Below, one piece after another: positions 1-10,174 of a stretch of 64,000 bases of DNA. This DNA comes from Ascaphus truei (Eukaryota > Chordata > Amphibia > Anura > Ascaphidae). Below the pieces are notes generated by a model. The model was not told the origin of the DNA, ran no database searches, and saw nothing but the letters and a program-made list of their open reading frames with translations. Both the position numbers and the translations under genes were made by a program. How positions within the stretch are numbered: position 1 is the first letter of the stretch; the number at the start of each line of letters is the position of its first letter. Location of the stretch: contig CM071568.1 in NCBI GenBank assembly GCA_036426205.1, positions 47,957,248 through 48,021,247 on the forward strand. Reading direction: 5' to 3'.

Positions 1-760
1 ATAGATAAATAAAAAGATAGATATTTTAACCAAAATCCTATCAGCACATGAAATCGGAAGGCGCCACCTGTCAGATTTTAAAAATAAATCCGCTTTTGCC
101 CAGACCTTGAAATACCGGATAGGTTTTTCAGGAAGGAGAGAGAGGGCTTAGAGGCGGAGGGCTAAACTATTTTAGTAGCGTCCCAAGCAAGAAAAAATAA
201 TATATATATATAATCTATATAGTCTTTTTTTATTTTTTCTAGAGAGTGTGAGTGTGTGTTTCACATACTGGGATGCAATTCCTATTTTACACGTTTGAAA
301 CTAGGGTTCAAGATTCAAGGGTTAGCTTAATCAAGTTGATTACGTTGACCTACTTAGTTCAATAACAACAACAACGTTGGTAATAAAATTGAATGCATGT
401 ACTGTAGTGAATTCACTTGCAATTCAGATTCATTTGTAAAACACCCCACAGGGGTGAATCCTGTTTGCATGGCATGATTTACCCAAGATAACAGAGTGAG
501 GGCGGCTGCAACAGAACCCACAAAATTGTGTATGGAGGAACACATTACCCTTATTGTTGCCTTTATAATCTACCTGGTATGGCACAAGTGGTGGCACACC
601 AGGTATAGTGACAAAGCTCAAACCCATATACCATTAAGTAAATAATGTGCTAGTGATTGGTTAATGTTATAGATTTCTCCTATGCGTCTCATTGGAATCA
701 GCCAACGCCCTCATAAACCAGGTGCTGCCAAATACCTGCAGTCTCCCAACCGCAGTAGAA

Positions 761-1422
761 CAAAGTGCAAACTTTAGGTATCCACGGCGCAAACTGGGCG
801 AATAAGGAAAGTGATGATAATACACCTGTGCAAAGATTAATGAAGACCAAACATATCACTGATCTCACGTAGCAATTTCCTCCATGTTTGCATAGTAATG
901 GATACGTAATTTTGTTTGTAGCAAAGCCTCATGTAGAGAAAAATATATAGAAACGCAATAGTGTATTAACGTTTTACTATATGACACACAACACAGAGAG
1001 GAAAGGACAACACTCACACTTTCCCCACTATATATATATATAAATATATAAAAGTGAGCGACTTGAGGCGCACTCCAACCTCGCTCCAGTCACATCTCAG
1101 CTGCACACCCTACGTGTGCACGACTTTCCCGGACTGTTTCTCCATTTGATAATCCCAGGCAAGAATATCTAGATAACCGAGATTTCCGAAAGGTATCCAA
1201 ACCTCTCTAATAGAGGAAGAAGTCTTAATTGACTGGTCATTTTTCTCTATGTGAGGTTTTGCTACAAACAAGATTACGTCATCCATTACTGTGCCAGCAT
1301 GGAGGAAATTGCTGCGTGAGATCAGCGATATGTTTGGTTTTCATTCATTTTTGCACATGTTTATGATCAGCACTTTCATTTTTTGCCCACTTTGCGCTGT
1401 GGATACCTCTAATTTGTACTTG
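761..1422. repeat. Foldback repeat with 183-bp arms
   Basis: Positions 761-943 and 1240-1422 are reverse complements of each other at roughly 85% identity by eye, around a spacer of about 296 bases that contains a TA-rich run (1029-1050). Matching landmarks include GCAAACTTTAGGTATCCACG in the left arm against its complement near 1399-1418, and GTTTGTAGCAAAGCCTCA against TGAGGTTTTGCTACAAAC. Such long arms are typical of foldback-type DNA elements or of two opposed copies of one repeat. No transposase is visible and no clean target duplication was found outside the arms. Short reading frames across the arms are chance products of the repeat. Confidence 0.8.
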
Positions 1423-1623
1423 GTGACACCCCAGGGGCGCATCTGCTATACAAGGTACGTAATGCTATATCTGCTGGTTTTCTAGGTGGAGATCTCGTCC
1501 ACAGCTGCATCTGAGTGAAGTAAATAGGTATAGAAGTGGTGTTCCCTCCACTTCCAGTTCCTTAATTGGCGGATGGTGATCACGAACATGTGATTGCTAC
1601 CAGAGCAATCACGCAGTCGTGAT

Positions 1624-1998
1624 TAGATGGGCGAAATGGTCAAAATCTGTTTCCTGGAATTTCCCGAGCTTTCCATTCACAAATTGGTTCCGCAGTGTAA
1701 AAATCCGTTGAAGGATTGTTCCATTTTTAGTCCATGCGGATTAATCCAAAACCGCCATTGGGTACAATCTGCACAGTTTATAAGAATCCAATCCGCGGAT
1801 TCCGCAATCCGTTGGAGGATTTTTAAAAATCCTCCAGCAGATTGCGGAATTCGGAGGGTGGATTGTCCGTGAAAAAAAAAAAAGAAGGAAAGATGAACCT
1901 CCCTTTTTGAGACTGATTCGCGGAAATTTGTTGACCAAAATTAATCACCCAATACGAGGCGGATCCTAATCAGCTAATTTTTTTTTTGCCCATCTCTA
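1624..1998. mobile_element. hAT-type miniature element, 375 bp
   Basis: The ends read TAGATGGGCGAAA and, at the other end, TTTGCCCATCTCTA, which are inverted repeats with one extra base pair on the right. Directly outside both ends is the 8-bp duplication GTCGTGAT (1616-1623 and 1999-2006), as expected of hAT transposition. The interior carries short palindromic Trp-codon-like runs and a poly-A tract but no transposase. The same GATGGGC-type end appears near 20639-20654, 39047 and 63923, suggesting other fragments of the family. Confidence 0.85.
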
Positions 1999-2085
1999 GT
2001 CGTGATCCTGGAAGTCCAGTGCCTCTTAGGTGCTGAAGGACTTCCAAAAGTATAAAGGGTAACCACCCCTCCTTATTATCTATAC

Positions 2086-2143
2086 CAGGGGTGCGCTCTG
2101 TGCCACGACCCCCATCCCCCTTAGAAAATGTTGCGCCCCCCTG
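2086..2143. mobile_element. Minimal hAT-like element, 58 bp
   Basis: The left end CAGGGGTGCGC pairs with the right end GCGCCCCCCTG. It is flanked by ATCTATAC (2078-2085) and ATCTACAC (2144-2151), an 8-bp target duplication with one change. At 58 bp it is little more than its termini, so it depends entirely on a transposase encoded elsewhere. Confidence 0.7.
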
Positions 2144-2230
2144 ATCTACACTACCTGAACAAATCAAGGATGTATATTTCATATCAACGCTGGTCAGCGT
2201 AACCAGTGCTAACATACAATTACTCTACCC

Positions 2231-2400
2231 CAGGGGTGGCCAACTCCAGTCCTCAAGGGCTACCAACAGGTCAGGTTCAGGATATGCTTGCATCAGCACA
2301 GTTGGGTCAATCAGTGGCTCAGTTATTATGACTACATTTTAATACCTGAACTGAAAATATCGCTGTGTTACTAGATTGGAGCAGCCTCTTGATCCTGTGG
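2231..2400. repeat. Degenerate hAT-like dispersed repeat
   Basis: The segment opens with CAGGGGTGGCCAACTCCAGT and continues with a Ser/Gln-like repetitive run (cagtggctcagtt). I recognise this opening as that of a common vertebrate miniature hAT family. The right terminus is badly decayed (around GATCCTGTGGG), and I could not fix a target duplication. Call is tentative. Confidence 0.4.
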
Positions 2401-2666
2401 GACACATGTGGGTGTAATCGTAAAAGTAGCAATCTAGACTGTTTATTTTTATATTAAAAGGAAATAATTTATATCATTATCTGCACATACATGCTAAGCC
2501 AATAGCTTTATAAATAATGGCAGTTTGTCCAGTTAGCCAACTAAAATCGCAGAGATTTAGATGTTTTCATTTATTTTGGGGAGAGAGATTTAAGCTCCTT
2601 TCAAAATAGCTTTATAATTGGGATATAAACAAATACATACATGATTATAAGGTAACCCGAACTCAC

Positions 2667-2796
2667 CTGCAAGTACTTCTGTTCTGTGGAAAAGGTTTTC
2701 TGAGCGCTTTTCTGTGTACACTTCAATTTTATCACCAGGTTTATGCTGTCTCGTTTCGCCATCAGCGGACTTGTCTATCACAATTTCATCAGGCTC
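2667..2796 (-). CDS. sdc2: Syndecan-2, juxtamembrane ectodomain exon (exon 4)
   Basis: The exon reads from 2796 down to 2667. It starts right after a GTGTGTGTGCAG acceptor and ends at ACTTGCAG followed by the donor GTGAGTTC. It is 130 nt: 43 codons plus one base, entering in phase 0 and leaving in phase 1. The product opens EPDEIVIDK and closes VYTEKRSENLFHRTEVLAG. The last part closely matches the syndecan-2 segment just outside the membrane (family pattern VYTEK-S-LF-RTEVLA). In the family this region precedes the single transmembrane helix and is a site of ectodomain shedding. The first half diverges from mammals, as is normal for syndecan ectodomains. The next exon (transmembrane helix and PDZ-binding tail) is not in the window. 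An in-frame reading continues past the donor but has no family similarity. Confidence 0.93.
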
Positions 2797-3848
2797 CTGC
2801 ACACACACAAAAAAGGTTCAGGATATCATCTTAACTGTGTAATTGGGTCATAGAACCTCACCATGTTATAGTAGTAAAGTGTTTCTTGGGTAAGAGGTTT
2901 ACACCATGTCAGATATGTCAACCTCGAAGAACCAAGATAAGTGAAATGTAGGGCTTCTGGACCAAACAAAAACTACAGATGTCTATCAGTGAGACTTTAT
3001 TAAAGCCTAGGAACGCGGATGCAAAAAATAAGAAAAGAGAGAGACTTGATAATAATGATGATAATAAATAATAATATGGAATGTATGGCAGTATTTTTAT
3101 TAAGCAAAGATTTTATTAACAAACCTCAGACTGCATCAACTATTATGCAGCTACTTTTAAAAACTAAACCCTTCCGCGTGGGCCCTAGTAGAGAATGAGG
3201 GATACTTATGTAATCACTCAGGTTTCAGTTAACAGGCAGAATTTAATTTAAGCAATAAAGTTATTGGCATGGCACACTGTACATCATTCACACAGTACAC
3301 ACAGTCACAAATTCAGTTAAAAATTATTCCCTTCAGCGCTAGAAGTAAACACAATGAAATTGAGCCATTTCAGTAACTGAATTTTGAGGCTCTCTAAGAT
3401 AACACTGATCTAAATTGACACGATCATTTGATAGAGGCGTCTGCAATACATTGCTCAACTTGAACACTTGGTTGATGGGCAAGTTTTAGATCTTCTAGTA
3501 GCAAAGAGGTTAGTATATTTCTATAAATGCACACTGCCCTAGTGTTTTAATTCCAATTATTTCAAAAATAAATAAATACATTTTTTTGAGGATGTAGAAA
3601 TTATGATTATTATTATTGAGGTATGACACCGAAGATTTGTCATCAAAGCTAGCACTGAATTCCCAAACTTTGTGTATACTAGCTCGTTGCCACTGCCATC
3701 AGAACGCCAAATATGGCGATCACAAGAAATCCATGAGAAGAACCAGAAAATGGTTACTTAAGAAATCTATTTTTAAACTTCAAGGAGCAGGTCCCCAAAA
3801 AAGGTTTGCAAAATGTTAAATTAGTCTCTTCTGTGCCACAACAGCATA

Positions 3849-3852
3849 TAAT
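3849..3852. other. Left target-site duplication of LTR element
   Basis: TAAT sits directly before the TG that opens the 5' LTR. The same four bases follow the CA that closes the 3' LTR at 9797-9800. Confidence 0.85.
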
Positions 3853-5660
3853 TGTAGCCAGGTCTCCCCAGCGCTACCACACCCCCCTCACCTGAGACTG
3901 CCGATCGCGGGGGCCCGCCGCTCCAATGCGGCTCCGTTCGCATGGCCAGGGTAGAGGCGGTCAGGTCCCCGGCTTCGGGGTTTGCCCGGGGACGTCTGCG
4001 GCCAGTTTGCCAAGAGCCGCACGCGCATCTCAGGGCTCCCGGCGCTCCTGGGGCCCGGCGGATAGGGCGCCGCCATGTTCGCCGGGTGTCGCGCTGCGCA
4101 GTGATGTCCCGCGCGCCATTAGCTCGCGCATTCGCAGTGAGGCTGCGAGAGGCATGGAAAGTCGCGCGCGAGCGTGAGATAGTCAGGGGAAGGTTGAGGC
4201 TGCCCCAGATAGCTTGCGCGCAGCGCAGGGACACTCAGGAGGGTTGCGGCGGCCATTAGGAGTTAGTTAGGCAGAGGGGAGGAACGCACGCGCCCCAATG
4301 TTATAGTAAGTGCCCTGGGACTACAATTCCCATGAGGCATAGCGAGGCAGGCACCAGGTGCTTCTCTAGGAGCCAATAGGTTTGTAGGACTGCCCTGAGG
4401 AAAGAGATACATTTTCCCCCGGGCTTTGCATGAGTCACGTCCAGTTGGAGCAGAGGAGCTGAAGGGAAGGAAGGATGCGGGGAGTGATGCAGCTCCTGCA
4501 TCCTGATAGGTACCCTCACCCTCCAGGTAGGCCCCCAACTCCCCACCAGGTTATGGGTAACTGATAAGGGACGGCCCTATATAGGAGGTCGCCCTTTGTG
4601 TGGTAGGTGCTGTTTGGCATGTGCCACAGCGGAGAGGGCTGTGGGCAATTGGCAATAGGCACAGTGTGCTGTAGTATGGGATTGCTACGGGATCCAGGTG
4701 GCTGTGTGTGATTGCAGCTGTCCTGTGTGTGGGTCTCTGCATGTGCTGGGCGCAGTGCGTGCAGTGTGTGTGGGAGCGTGTGTGGAATCCCTGCAGGCTG
4801 ACAGTGTGAGCGGTGTGTCAGCTGCAGGTGCTTTAGGAGTAGCTAGTTAATAGCTAGTAGCCAGTTACAGATAGGACTGGGTAGCTAGGGAAAGGGTGGG
4901 GCAGGTTATGTTCCACAGGCCCTAGGAGTTCTCCCCAAGCCATCCCAGGTTGCGGTTCATCAGGGACAGGCCCTAGGTTAGTTTCCTGTCCTGATAGTGT
5001 TCGCTGTCACTCTATGGAGTAGTTAGTGATAGGAAAGGAAGCGGCGGTCTGCTGTTCCCATGCGGTTGGTGTTGCCGTGATCGGTTGGCAGTTCCCGTGA
5101 GCGTGGTGACCCCTCGTTGGGGTCCACCGGCAGAGTACCGGAAAGGATCAGACGGAGTCTGACCCTTTGAGAGAGAGTTGTCGGTCCCGAGCATCGGAGT
5201 GCTCGGAAGGTATCTCAATATATAAGTGCACCAACAGCCAGAGGGTTTTAGTGACTGCGCAGTCACCCACGTCTCCGTAGGATAACGGGACATTGGTGGG
5301 GGTTACAGGACACTTGGGTGGGAACACCAACCATTGGGCGTTAAGGTGCTCCAGTATTGCTAAGGTTATGATGTTGTGTAATGTCTTATATGTTCAGTAG
5401 TAAGTCATTAGTTATAATATAAATCACTGTGTGTGTGGTTTCTAAATTGGGTTCCTATGTAGGTGTCATTCTACACGTCCATAGAATCCTAATGGTGGAG
5501 GCGCTAAACGAAGATCTGATTCAGAGGATTCACCCCAGGCTCTCATTAGCGGAGGCTCAGACCTCCTGTGAGCCTGACAGGTATACGCACACACCGGTAA
5601 CACCGCTGTTTCTACTCACCCACACTACCTATGAGATTGGGGGGTGGAATAACCCTTACT
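3853..5660 (+). repeat. 5' LTR
   Basis: It starts TGTAGCCAGGTCTCCCCAG and ends near CCCTTACT, aligning end to end with 8009-9796. The first 450 bases are GC- and CpG-rich. A TATA-like CTATATAGG lies at 4577-4585 and is conserved in the other LTR, so transcription probably starts just after it. A perfect 16-bp palindrome, GTGACTGCGCAGTCAC, lies at about 5251-5266 and is also in the other copy. Differences from the 3' LTR are mostly one-base insertions or deletions in both directions. Confidence 0.88.
4577..4585 (+). promoter_or_regulatory. TATA-like box in 5' LTR
   Basis: CTATATAGG stands in the context ACGGCCCTATATAGGAGGTC and is preserved at 8719-8727 in the 3' LTR. It is the only good TATA motif in the LTR and lies about 720 bases into it, downstream of the CpG-rich part. 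Confidence 0.5.
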
Positions 5661-5661
5661 T

Positions 5662-5679
5662 TGGAGCGCTGCTGAGATA
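5662..5679 (+). other. Candidate primer-binding site
   Basis: TGGAGCGCTGCTGAGAT follows the 5' LTR by one or two bases. A start of TGG is what pairing to a tRNA CCA end requires. I could not assign it to a particular tRNA by eye. Confidence 0.5.
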
Positions 5680-7998
5680 CACCTGGGGTGCCCTGTCCCA
5701 TTTTTCTAATTGTCCCGTTCCTATTTTGGTCGCTATGTTTGTAAAGTCCGGAGACGAGGTCCTTGCCTGGGCTTTGCGGCAGTATAATGAACCTGGCCAG
5801 GTAGTGGCGGTAGTAGGCATACCCGCTATTATACCCGCATGAAGGTCCGGGAGGGTATGTGTAAAATTCCTGGGTGGCCGTGGGCTGTGTCTTAGAGGAG
5901 AACAGAGTCCCACGTCCACATGAAAACCATTTTGTTTGTAGTGACTCACACCTGAGGATATATGCCTGGCAGAGGCACCGTCCGCACTGTTCATGCCCGG
6001 GGCCCCTCAGAAGGGTACCCCCTAGTCTATGCCGCCCAGCAAATGGCGTCTTCCCGCCAAATCAGGAGAGCGCACGTGCTGCTGACTGCAAGCCTGCACA
6101 AAGATGTTGCAACATTCTGTCCGGGTTTGGCGCGAAAGTCGAGCCCTCCCCTGTGATGTGAGGATCTCAGGGCAGAGCGAAAACCACTCCCCAGTAAAAA
6201 GTGCCCTTCCTTTAGATTCCACCAGGGGAGCAAGCACGGTTATCTTCAAACCATACGTGACGCTGTGATAGACACTCTGATCTCTAAGGATGAGGATGAG
6301 ATAGACTCTCTGTTCTATTATGAGGATTAGATAGACTGCAGGGGATACACCCTAGGGTGTTGTGCCCTGCGAGCGCCAGGAATAATCTCCTTATGCTCCT
6401 GTGCCCCTGCTTGCAAGAAGCCTATGACGAGGGAGCCGTCATGTCCCAAGTGGCCACTAGACTTCAGATCACCGAGGTAGATGGGAGCCGTTGTACACAG
6501 TGCTTTAGGGCCCCACCTGTGACTGTTCTAGGGGAGCACTGGCGTGGGAACCTAATGTTGATTGCTTGCGGAATTTTCTTGATGCCTTTGTACCCCAGCC
6601 TACAGAGCCAGCTAAGAGCAAGTGAACCCTTGGCAGAGAGTGCGGCTGGCAGTGGAGGTACCGGAGCACGCCAGCTTCGTAACCCACACACCACTGGCTG
6701 CATTTCAGAAGAATCTGGTGACTACCTTGCAGAGGTACTGTTATGAGATCTTCCGGGGAAAAGGTTGAAGTCCCATCGGTGGCGATGCGCCTACCGGCGA
6801 ACCACCCCAGCGGTAATGCAGAGGATACAGAGTCTGCTGTGGGTCCGTGTACCCTGGAAGAGGTGTGTCTTCCGATGTTGCGGACCCTCTGTGGGGCCCG
6901 TGTGCCCTACAATGTCAGTCCGACCTATTACAGGGTACCCCTCGGTTCCTAGGCGTGGGACCAGTACCTAACGCCAACAAGGTGGTCGGACTGCCCCCAG
7001 GGTGTCGGGGGTGAGCCTCCAGGTTGACCGCGGACACGATGCTCCTTAATCTGGTCGCTGGTGAAGGTTTCCCCTCTGCATCGCGTCCTGGCGGAGGTTT
7101 CCTCACTTAGAAGGTAGCTGTCCAATAGAGAGTGGACCAGTGTCTACCGCCGATCCTTCCGAAGAAGGGAAGCCCATCGTCAGCCAGCCGAGTGGTAAGG
7201 ACCCCCTTGTTCCTCACAGACTCCGATGAGGTGCCGTGAAGAAGGTCAAGCTATGGTTCCTGAGCGGAGTGTGAGCCCGTGTGCTCCGACACAGTGGTCC
7301 CATGGGGGATCCAACGCTCCCGAGTTTTCAGCGCGTAAGTGGACTGCCCCAGAAGTGCCAGGGGCAGGTCCCGATACCACCAGTGGTAACTGACAAGACG
7401 TCCCCGAGGACCTGTTGGCCCCCGTGATTCACCGCAGGGGTAAGGTGTCCTTTTTTTTTCCCCCTGCCAGGTGAAACCGAGAACATTTCCCGTGCTCGCT
7501 TTCTCAGTGAAGCCTCGCAAGTCCGTAGGGACAAGGACTGTGTAAAGGACGATCCAGGGAGAACTGGCCTCCTTTACGCCCAAAAAGGAGCGTGCCATTC
7601 GCCAGGTGGTGGACTCGCGGAAGGTCCTGGCCTCCTGGTCAACCGCATCCCTGCCGGCGGATGACCGGGTAAAGGTCTGCTTCAGAGACACTGTGCTACT
7701 CCTTCCACCCAGGGGAGGAATAGGCGAAGAGCCAGAAGCTGTCGCCTTAGAGTGTGCTCTCCAAGAAATTTTCTGGGGGAGGCTCACGGACGCAAAGTGG
7801 AGGTACCCCCACGTGTTCGTTTCGGGCATCCCATAAATGGTCTCAGCTAGTCTCGGTATAGTTTTTTGGTGTGATGTACTATGTAATCTGAGGTGTAAGT
7901 CGACCTGATAATTGTAACAAATATGACATGCCGTATTTTATTGTGTAACCTATGTCAGGGTATGGCGTTCTCCCAAGCGAGGACGTTGGATTTTCCAC
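5680..7998 (+). pseudogene. LTR-element interior with broken reading frames, no recognised domain
   Basis: Several plus-strand frames of 60-130 codons run through the interior. One reads through from the LTR end to 5842 (containing GDEVLAWALRQYNEPGQVV). Another is at 6357-6746 (QEAYDEGAVMSQVATRLQI). A third, at 7606-7836, ends in ALECALQEIFWGRLTDAKW. The frames succeed one another with shifts, as if one or two longer proteins had been broken by indels. I do not recognise the proteins. A gag-like origin is possible from position alone. Because the LTRs show many apparent one-base errors, some of the breaks may not be real. Confidence 0.4.
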
Positions 7999-7999
7999 C

Positions 8000-8008
8000 A
8001 GGGGAGAG
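8000..8008 (+). other. Polypurine tract
   Basis: AGGGGAGAG lies immediately before the TG of the 3' LTR, the expected place for plus-strand priming. It fixes the element's orientation. Confidence 0.7.
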
Positions 8009-9796
8009 TGTAGCCAGGTCTCCCCAGCGCTAACCACACCCCCCTCACCTGACTGCCGATCGCGGGGGCCGCCGCGTCCAATGGCGGCTCCGTTGGCAGT
8101 GGGCAGGGAGAGGGCGTCAGGTCCCCGGCTCGGTGGTTGTGCCCGGGGACGCGTGCGCGCCAGTTGCCAAGGCCGCACCGCATCTCAGGGCTCCCGGCGC
8201 TCCTGGGGCCGGGCGGATAGGCTGCCGCCATGTTGCGCCGGTCGCGCATCGCGCAGTGAGTCCCCGGGCGGCCCAGTTAGCTCGCGCATGCGCAGGGAGG
8301 CTGGAGAGGTCAGGGAAGAGTCGCGCGAGCGTGAGGATAGTCAGGAAGGTTAGCTGCCCCAGATAGCTTGCCAGGCGCAGGACAGCTCGGAAGGGTTGCG
8401 GGCGGCCATTAGGAGTTAGTGTGGCAGAGGGAGGACGCACGCGGCCCCAATGTTATAGTAGTGCCCTGGACTACAATTCCCATGAGGCATAGCGAGGCAG
8501 GCACCAGGTGCTTTCTAGGAGCCAATAGGTTGTAGGACTGCCCTGGAGAAGAGATACATTTTCCCGGGCTTTGCATGAGTCACGTCAGTTGGAGCAGAGG
8601 AGCTGAAGGGAAGGAAGATGCGGGGAGTGAGTGCAGCTCCTGCATCCTGATAGGTCCCCTCACCCTCCAGGTAGGCCCCAACTCCCCCAGGTTAGTGGGT
8701 AACTGATAAGGGACGGCCCTATATAGGGAGGTCGCCCTTAGTGTGTGTAAGGTGCAGGTTTGGCAGTGCCACAGCGGAGAGGGCTGTGGGCATTGGCAAT
8801 AGGCACACAGTGTGCTAGTAGTGGATTGCTACGGGATCCAGGTGGCTGTGTGTGATTGCAGCTGTCTTGTGTGTGTCGCTGCATGTGCTCTGGCGCAGGC
8901 GTGCAGTGGTGGTGTGGAGCGTGTGGTGAATCCGCAGGCTGACAGTGTGAGCGGGTGTCAGCTGCAGGTGCTTTGAGAGTAGCTAGTTATAGCTAGTAGC
9001 CAGTTACAGATAGGACTGGGTAGCTAGGGAAAGGGTGGGGGCAGGTTATGTTCCACAGGCCCTAGGAGTTCTCCCCAAGCCATCCCAGGTTGCGGTTCAT
9101 CAGGGACAGGCCCTAGGTTAGGGTTCCTGTCCTGATAGTGTTGCTGTCACTCTAGGAGTAGTTAGTGATAGGAAAGGATAGCGGCGGTTGCTGTTCCATG
9201 CGTTGGTGTTGCGTGATCGGTTTGCAGTTCCCGTGGAGCGGGGGACCACTCGTGTGGTGTCCACCCGGCAAGAGTACCTGGAAAGGATCAGACCGTCTGA
9301 CCCTTTGAGAAGAGAGTTGCGGTCCCGACATCGGAGTGCTCGGAAGGTATCTCAATTTATATGCACCAACAGGGCCTAGAGGTTTTAGTGACTGCGCAGT
9401 CACCCACGATCTCCTAGGAGTACGGGACATTGGTGGGGGTTACAGGACACTGGGTGGGAACACCAGACTTGGGCGTTAAGGTGCTCCGTATTGCATAGGT
9501 TATATGTTGTTGTAATGTCTATATATTTCAGTAGTAAAGTCATTAGTTATAATATAAATCACTGTGTGGTGGTTTCTAATTGGGTTCCTATGTAGGGTCA
9601 TTCTACCACGTCCATAGAATCCTACATAGGTGGAGGCGCTGACAAGATCTGATTCAGAGGATTCACCCCAGGCTCTCATTAGCGGAGGCTCAGACCTCCT
9701 GTGAGCCTGACAGGTATACGCACCACACCGGTAACACCGCATGTTCTACTCACCCACACTACATATGAGATTGGGTGGGGTGGAATACCCGTTACA
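8009..9796 (+). repeat. 3' LTR
   Basis: It starts TGTAGCCAGGTCTCCCCAG and ends CCCGTTACA, 1788 bp, followed by the TAAT duplication at 9797-9800. The TATA-like box, CpG-rich head and 16-bp palindrome (about 9388-9403) match the 5' copy. Confidence 0.88.
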
Positions 9797-9814
9797 TAAT
9801 CTTATACTTTAGGT

Positions 9815-10068
9815 CAGGGATGCGCAAACTGGAGGGCGTGGCGGTTACAGAGACCCCACGCTTTTCCCCTACGGCAATTAAATTAAATGCCGGGGGGAGC
9901 GTGAGGCCTCTAAACTTCCCTTACCTGCTCTCTGCCGGCTCTTCAGCCCTGGCAACGCGTGTCAAATAACGCTGTGGGGTCATTTGATGCCGGGTCCTAA
10001 GAGAGGGGGGCGTGAGCGCTGTGGCTGCCAGGCAAGGGGGCGCAGGGCAGGAACTTTACGCATCCCTG
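9815..10068. mobile_element. hAT-type miniature element, 254 bp
   Basis: The ends CAGGGATGCGCAAACT and AACTTTACGCATCCCTG are inverted repeats. They are flanked by a perfect 8-bp duplication CTTTAGGT (9807-9814 and 10069-10076). The interior has GC-rich segments and the motif ATTAAATTAAATGCCGGGG, shared with copies at 46940-47200 and 53286-53586. No coding capacity. It lies only 18 bp from the LTR element, between it and sdc2 exon 3. Confidence 0.9.
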
Positions 10069-10174
10069 CTTTAGGTGATAATAATTTGTTACTTCAAATT
10101 ATTCGAAAACGCCACCCGAAAACTTAAACAGAACAGCTAAACTAAGAAAAATAAGAATAAAACCACATACACAC

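Larger units (their letters stand above)
1..2666 (-). other. sdc2: Start-side part of sdc2 intron 4
   Basis: This is everything downstream, in transcript order, of the splice donor at 2665-2666. It runs off the left edge of the window. I looked on the minus strand for the last syndecan exon (transmembrane helix, then a short tail ending in the family's EFYA) and did not find it, so it must lie further left. Stretch 1-760 shows only AT-rich runs (a TA tract near 199-212) and a short inverted pair around 570-606. Stretch 1423-1615 shows nothing. Stretch 2401-2666 is AT-rich with nothing recognisable. The rest is covered by the repeats listed separately. Confidence 0.75.
3853..9796 (+). mobile_element. 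LTR retroelement, probably non-autonomous, antisense in sdc2 intron 3
   Basis: Two direct repeats of about 1.8 kb (3853-5660 and 8009-9796) flank about 2.35 kb of unique sequence. The whole is bounded by TG...CA ends and a 4-bp TAAT duplication. A candidate primer-binding site follows the 5' LTR and a purine tract precedes the 3' LTR, so the element reads on the plus strand. The internal part is far too short for gag-pol-env. I found no reverse transcriptase YxDD, protease DTG, integrase or CCHC knuckle in any frame. It resembles large-LTR, short-interior derivatives mobilised by a relative. The superfamily is undetermined: a 4-bp duplication fits some retroviral and Gypsy groups. Confidence 0.88.
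2797..10174 (-). other. sdc2: sdc2 intron 3
   Basis: Bounded by the donor of exon 3 (GTGTGTATG, reading down from 10174) and the acceptor of exon 4. Most of it is the LTR retroelement at 3853-9796 followed by a hAT miniature. The remaining stretch 2797-3848 is AT-rich, with an imperfect (ATA)n run near 3050-3080. Nothing else is recognisable there. The LTR element is inserted antisense to the gene. Confidence 0.85.

Noticed and set aside
1..2660. Last sdc2 exon (transmembrane and cytoplasmic tail)
   Set aside because: Searched on the minus strand for the conserved transmembrane segment and the EFYA end; not present in the window.
3821..4259. Overlapping frames of 83-137 codons on both strands in GC-rich sequence
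   Set aside because: They lie in the CpG-rich head of the 5' LTR, repeat with frame changes in the 3' LTR, and have Arg/Ala/Pro composition typical of GC-rich non-coding DNA.
7251..7829. 192-codon minus-strand frame
   Set aside because: Runs antisense through the LTR-element interior, shows no domain, and the plus strand is the element's coding strand.
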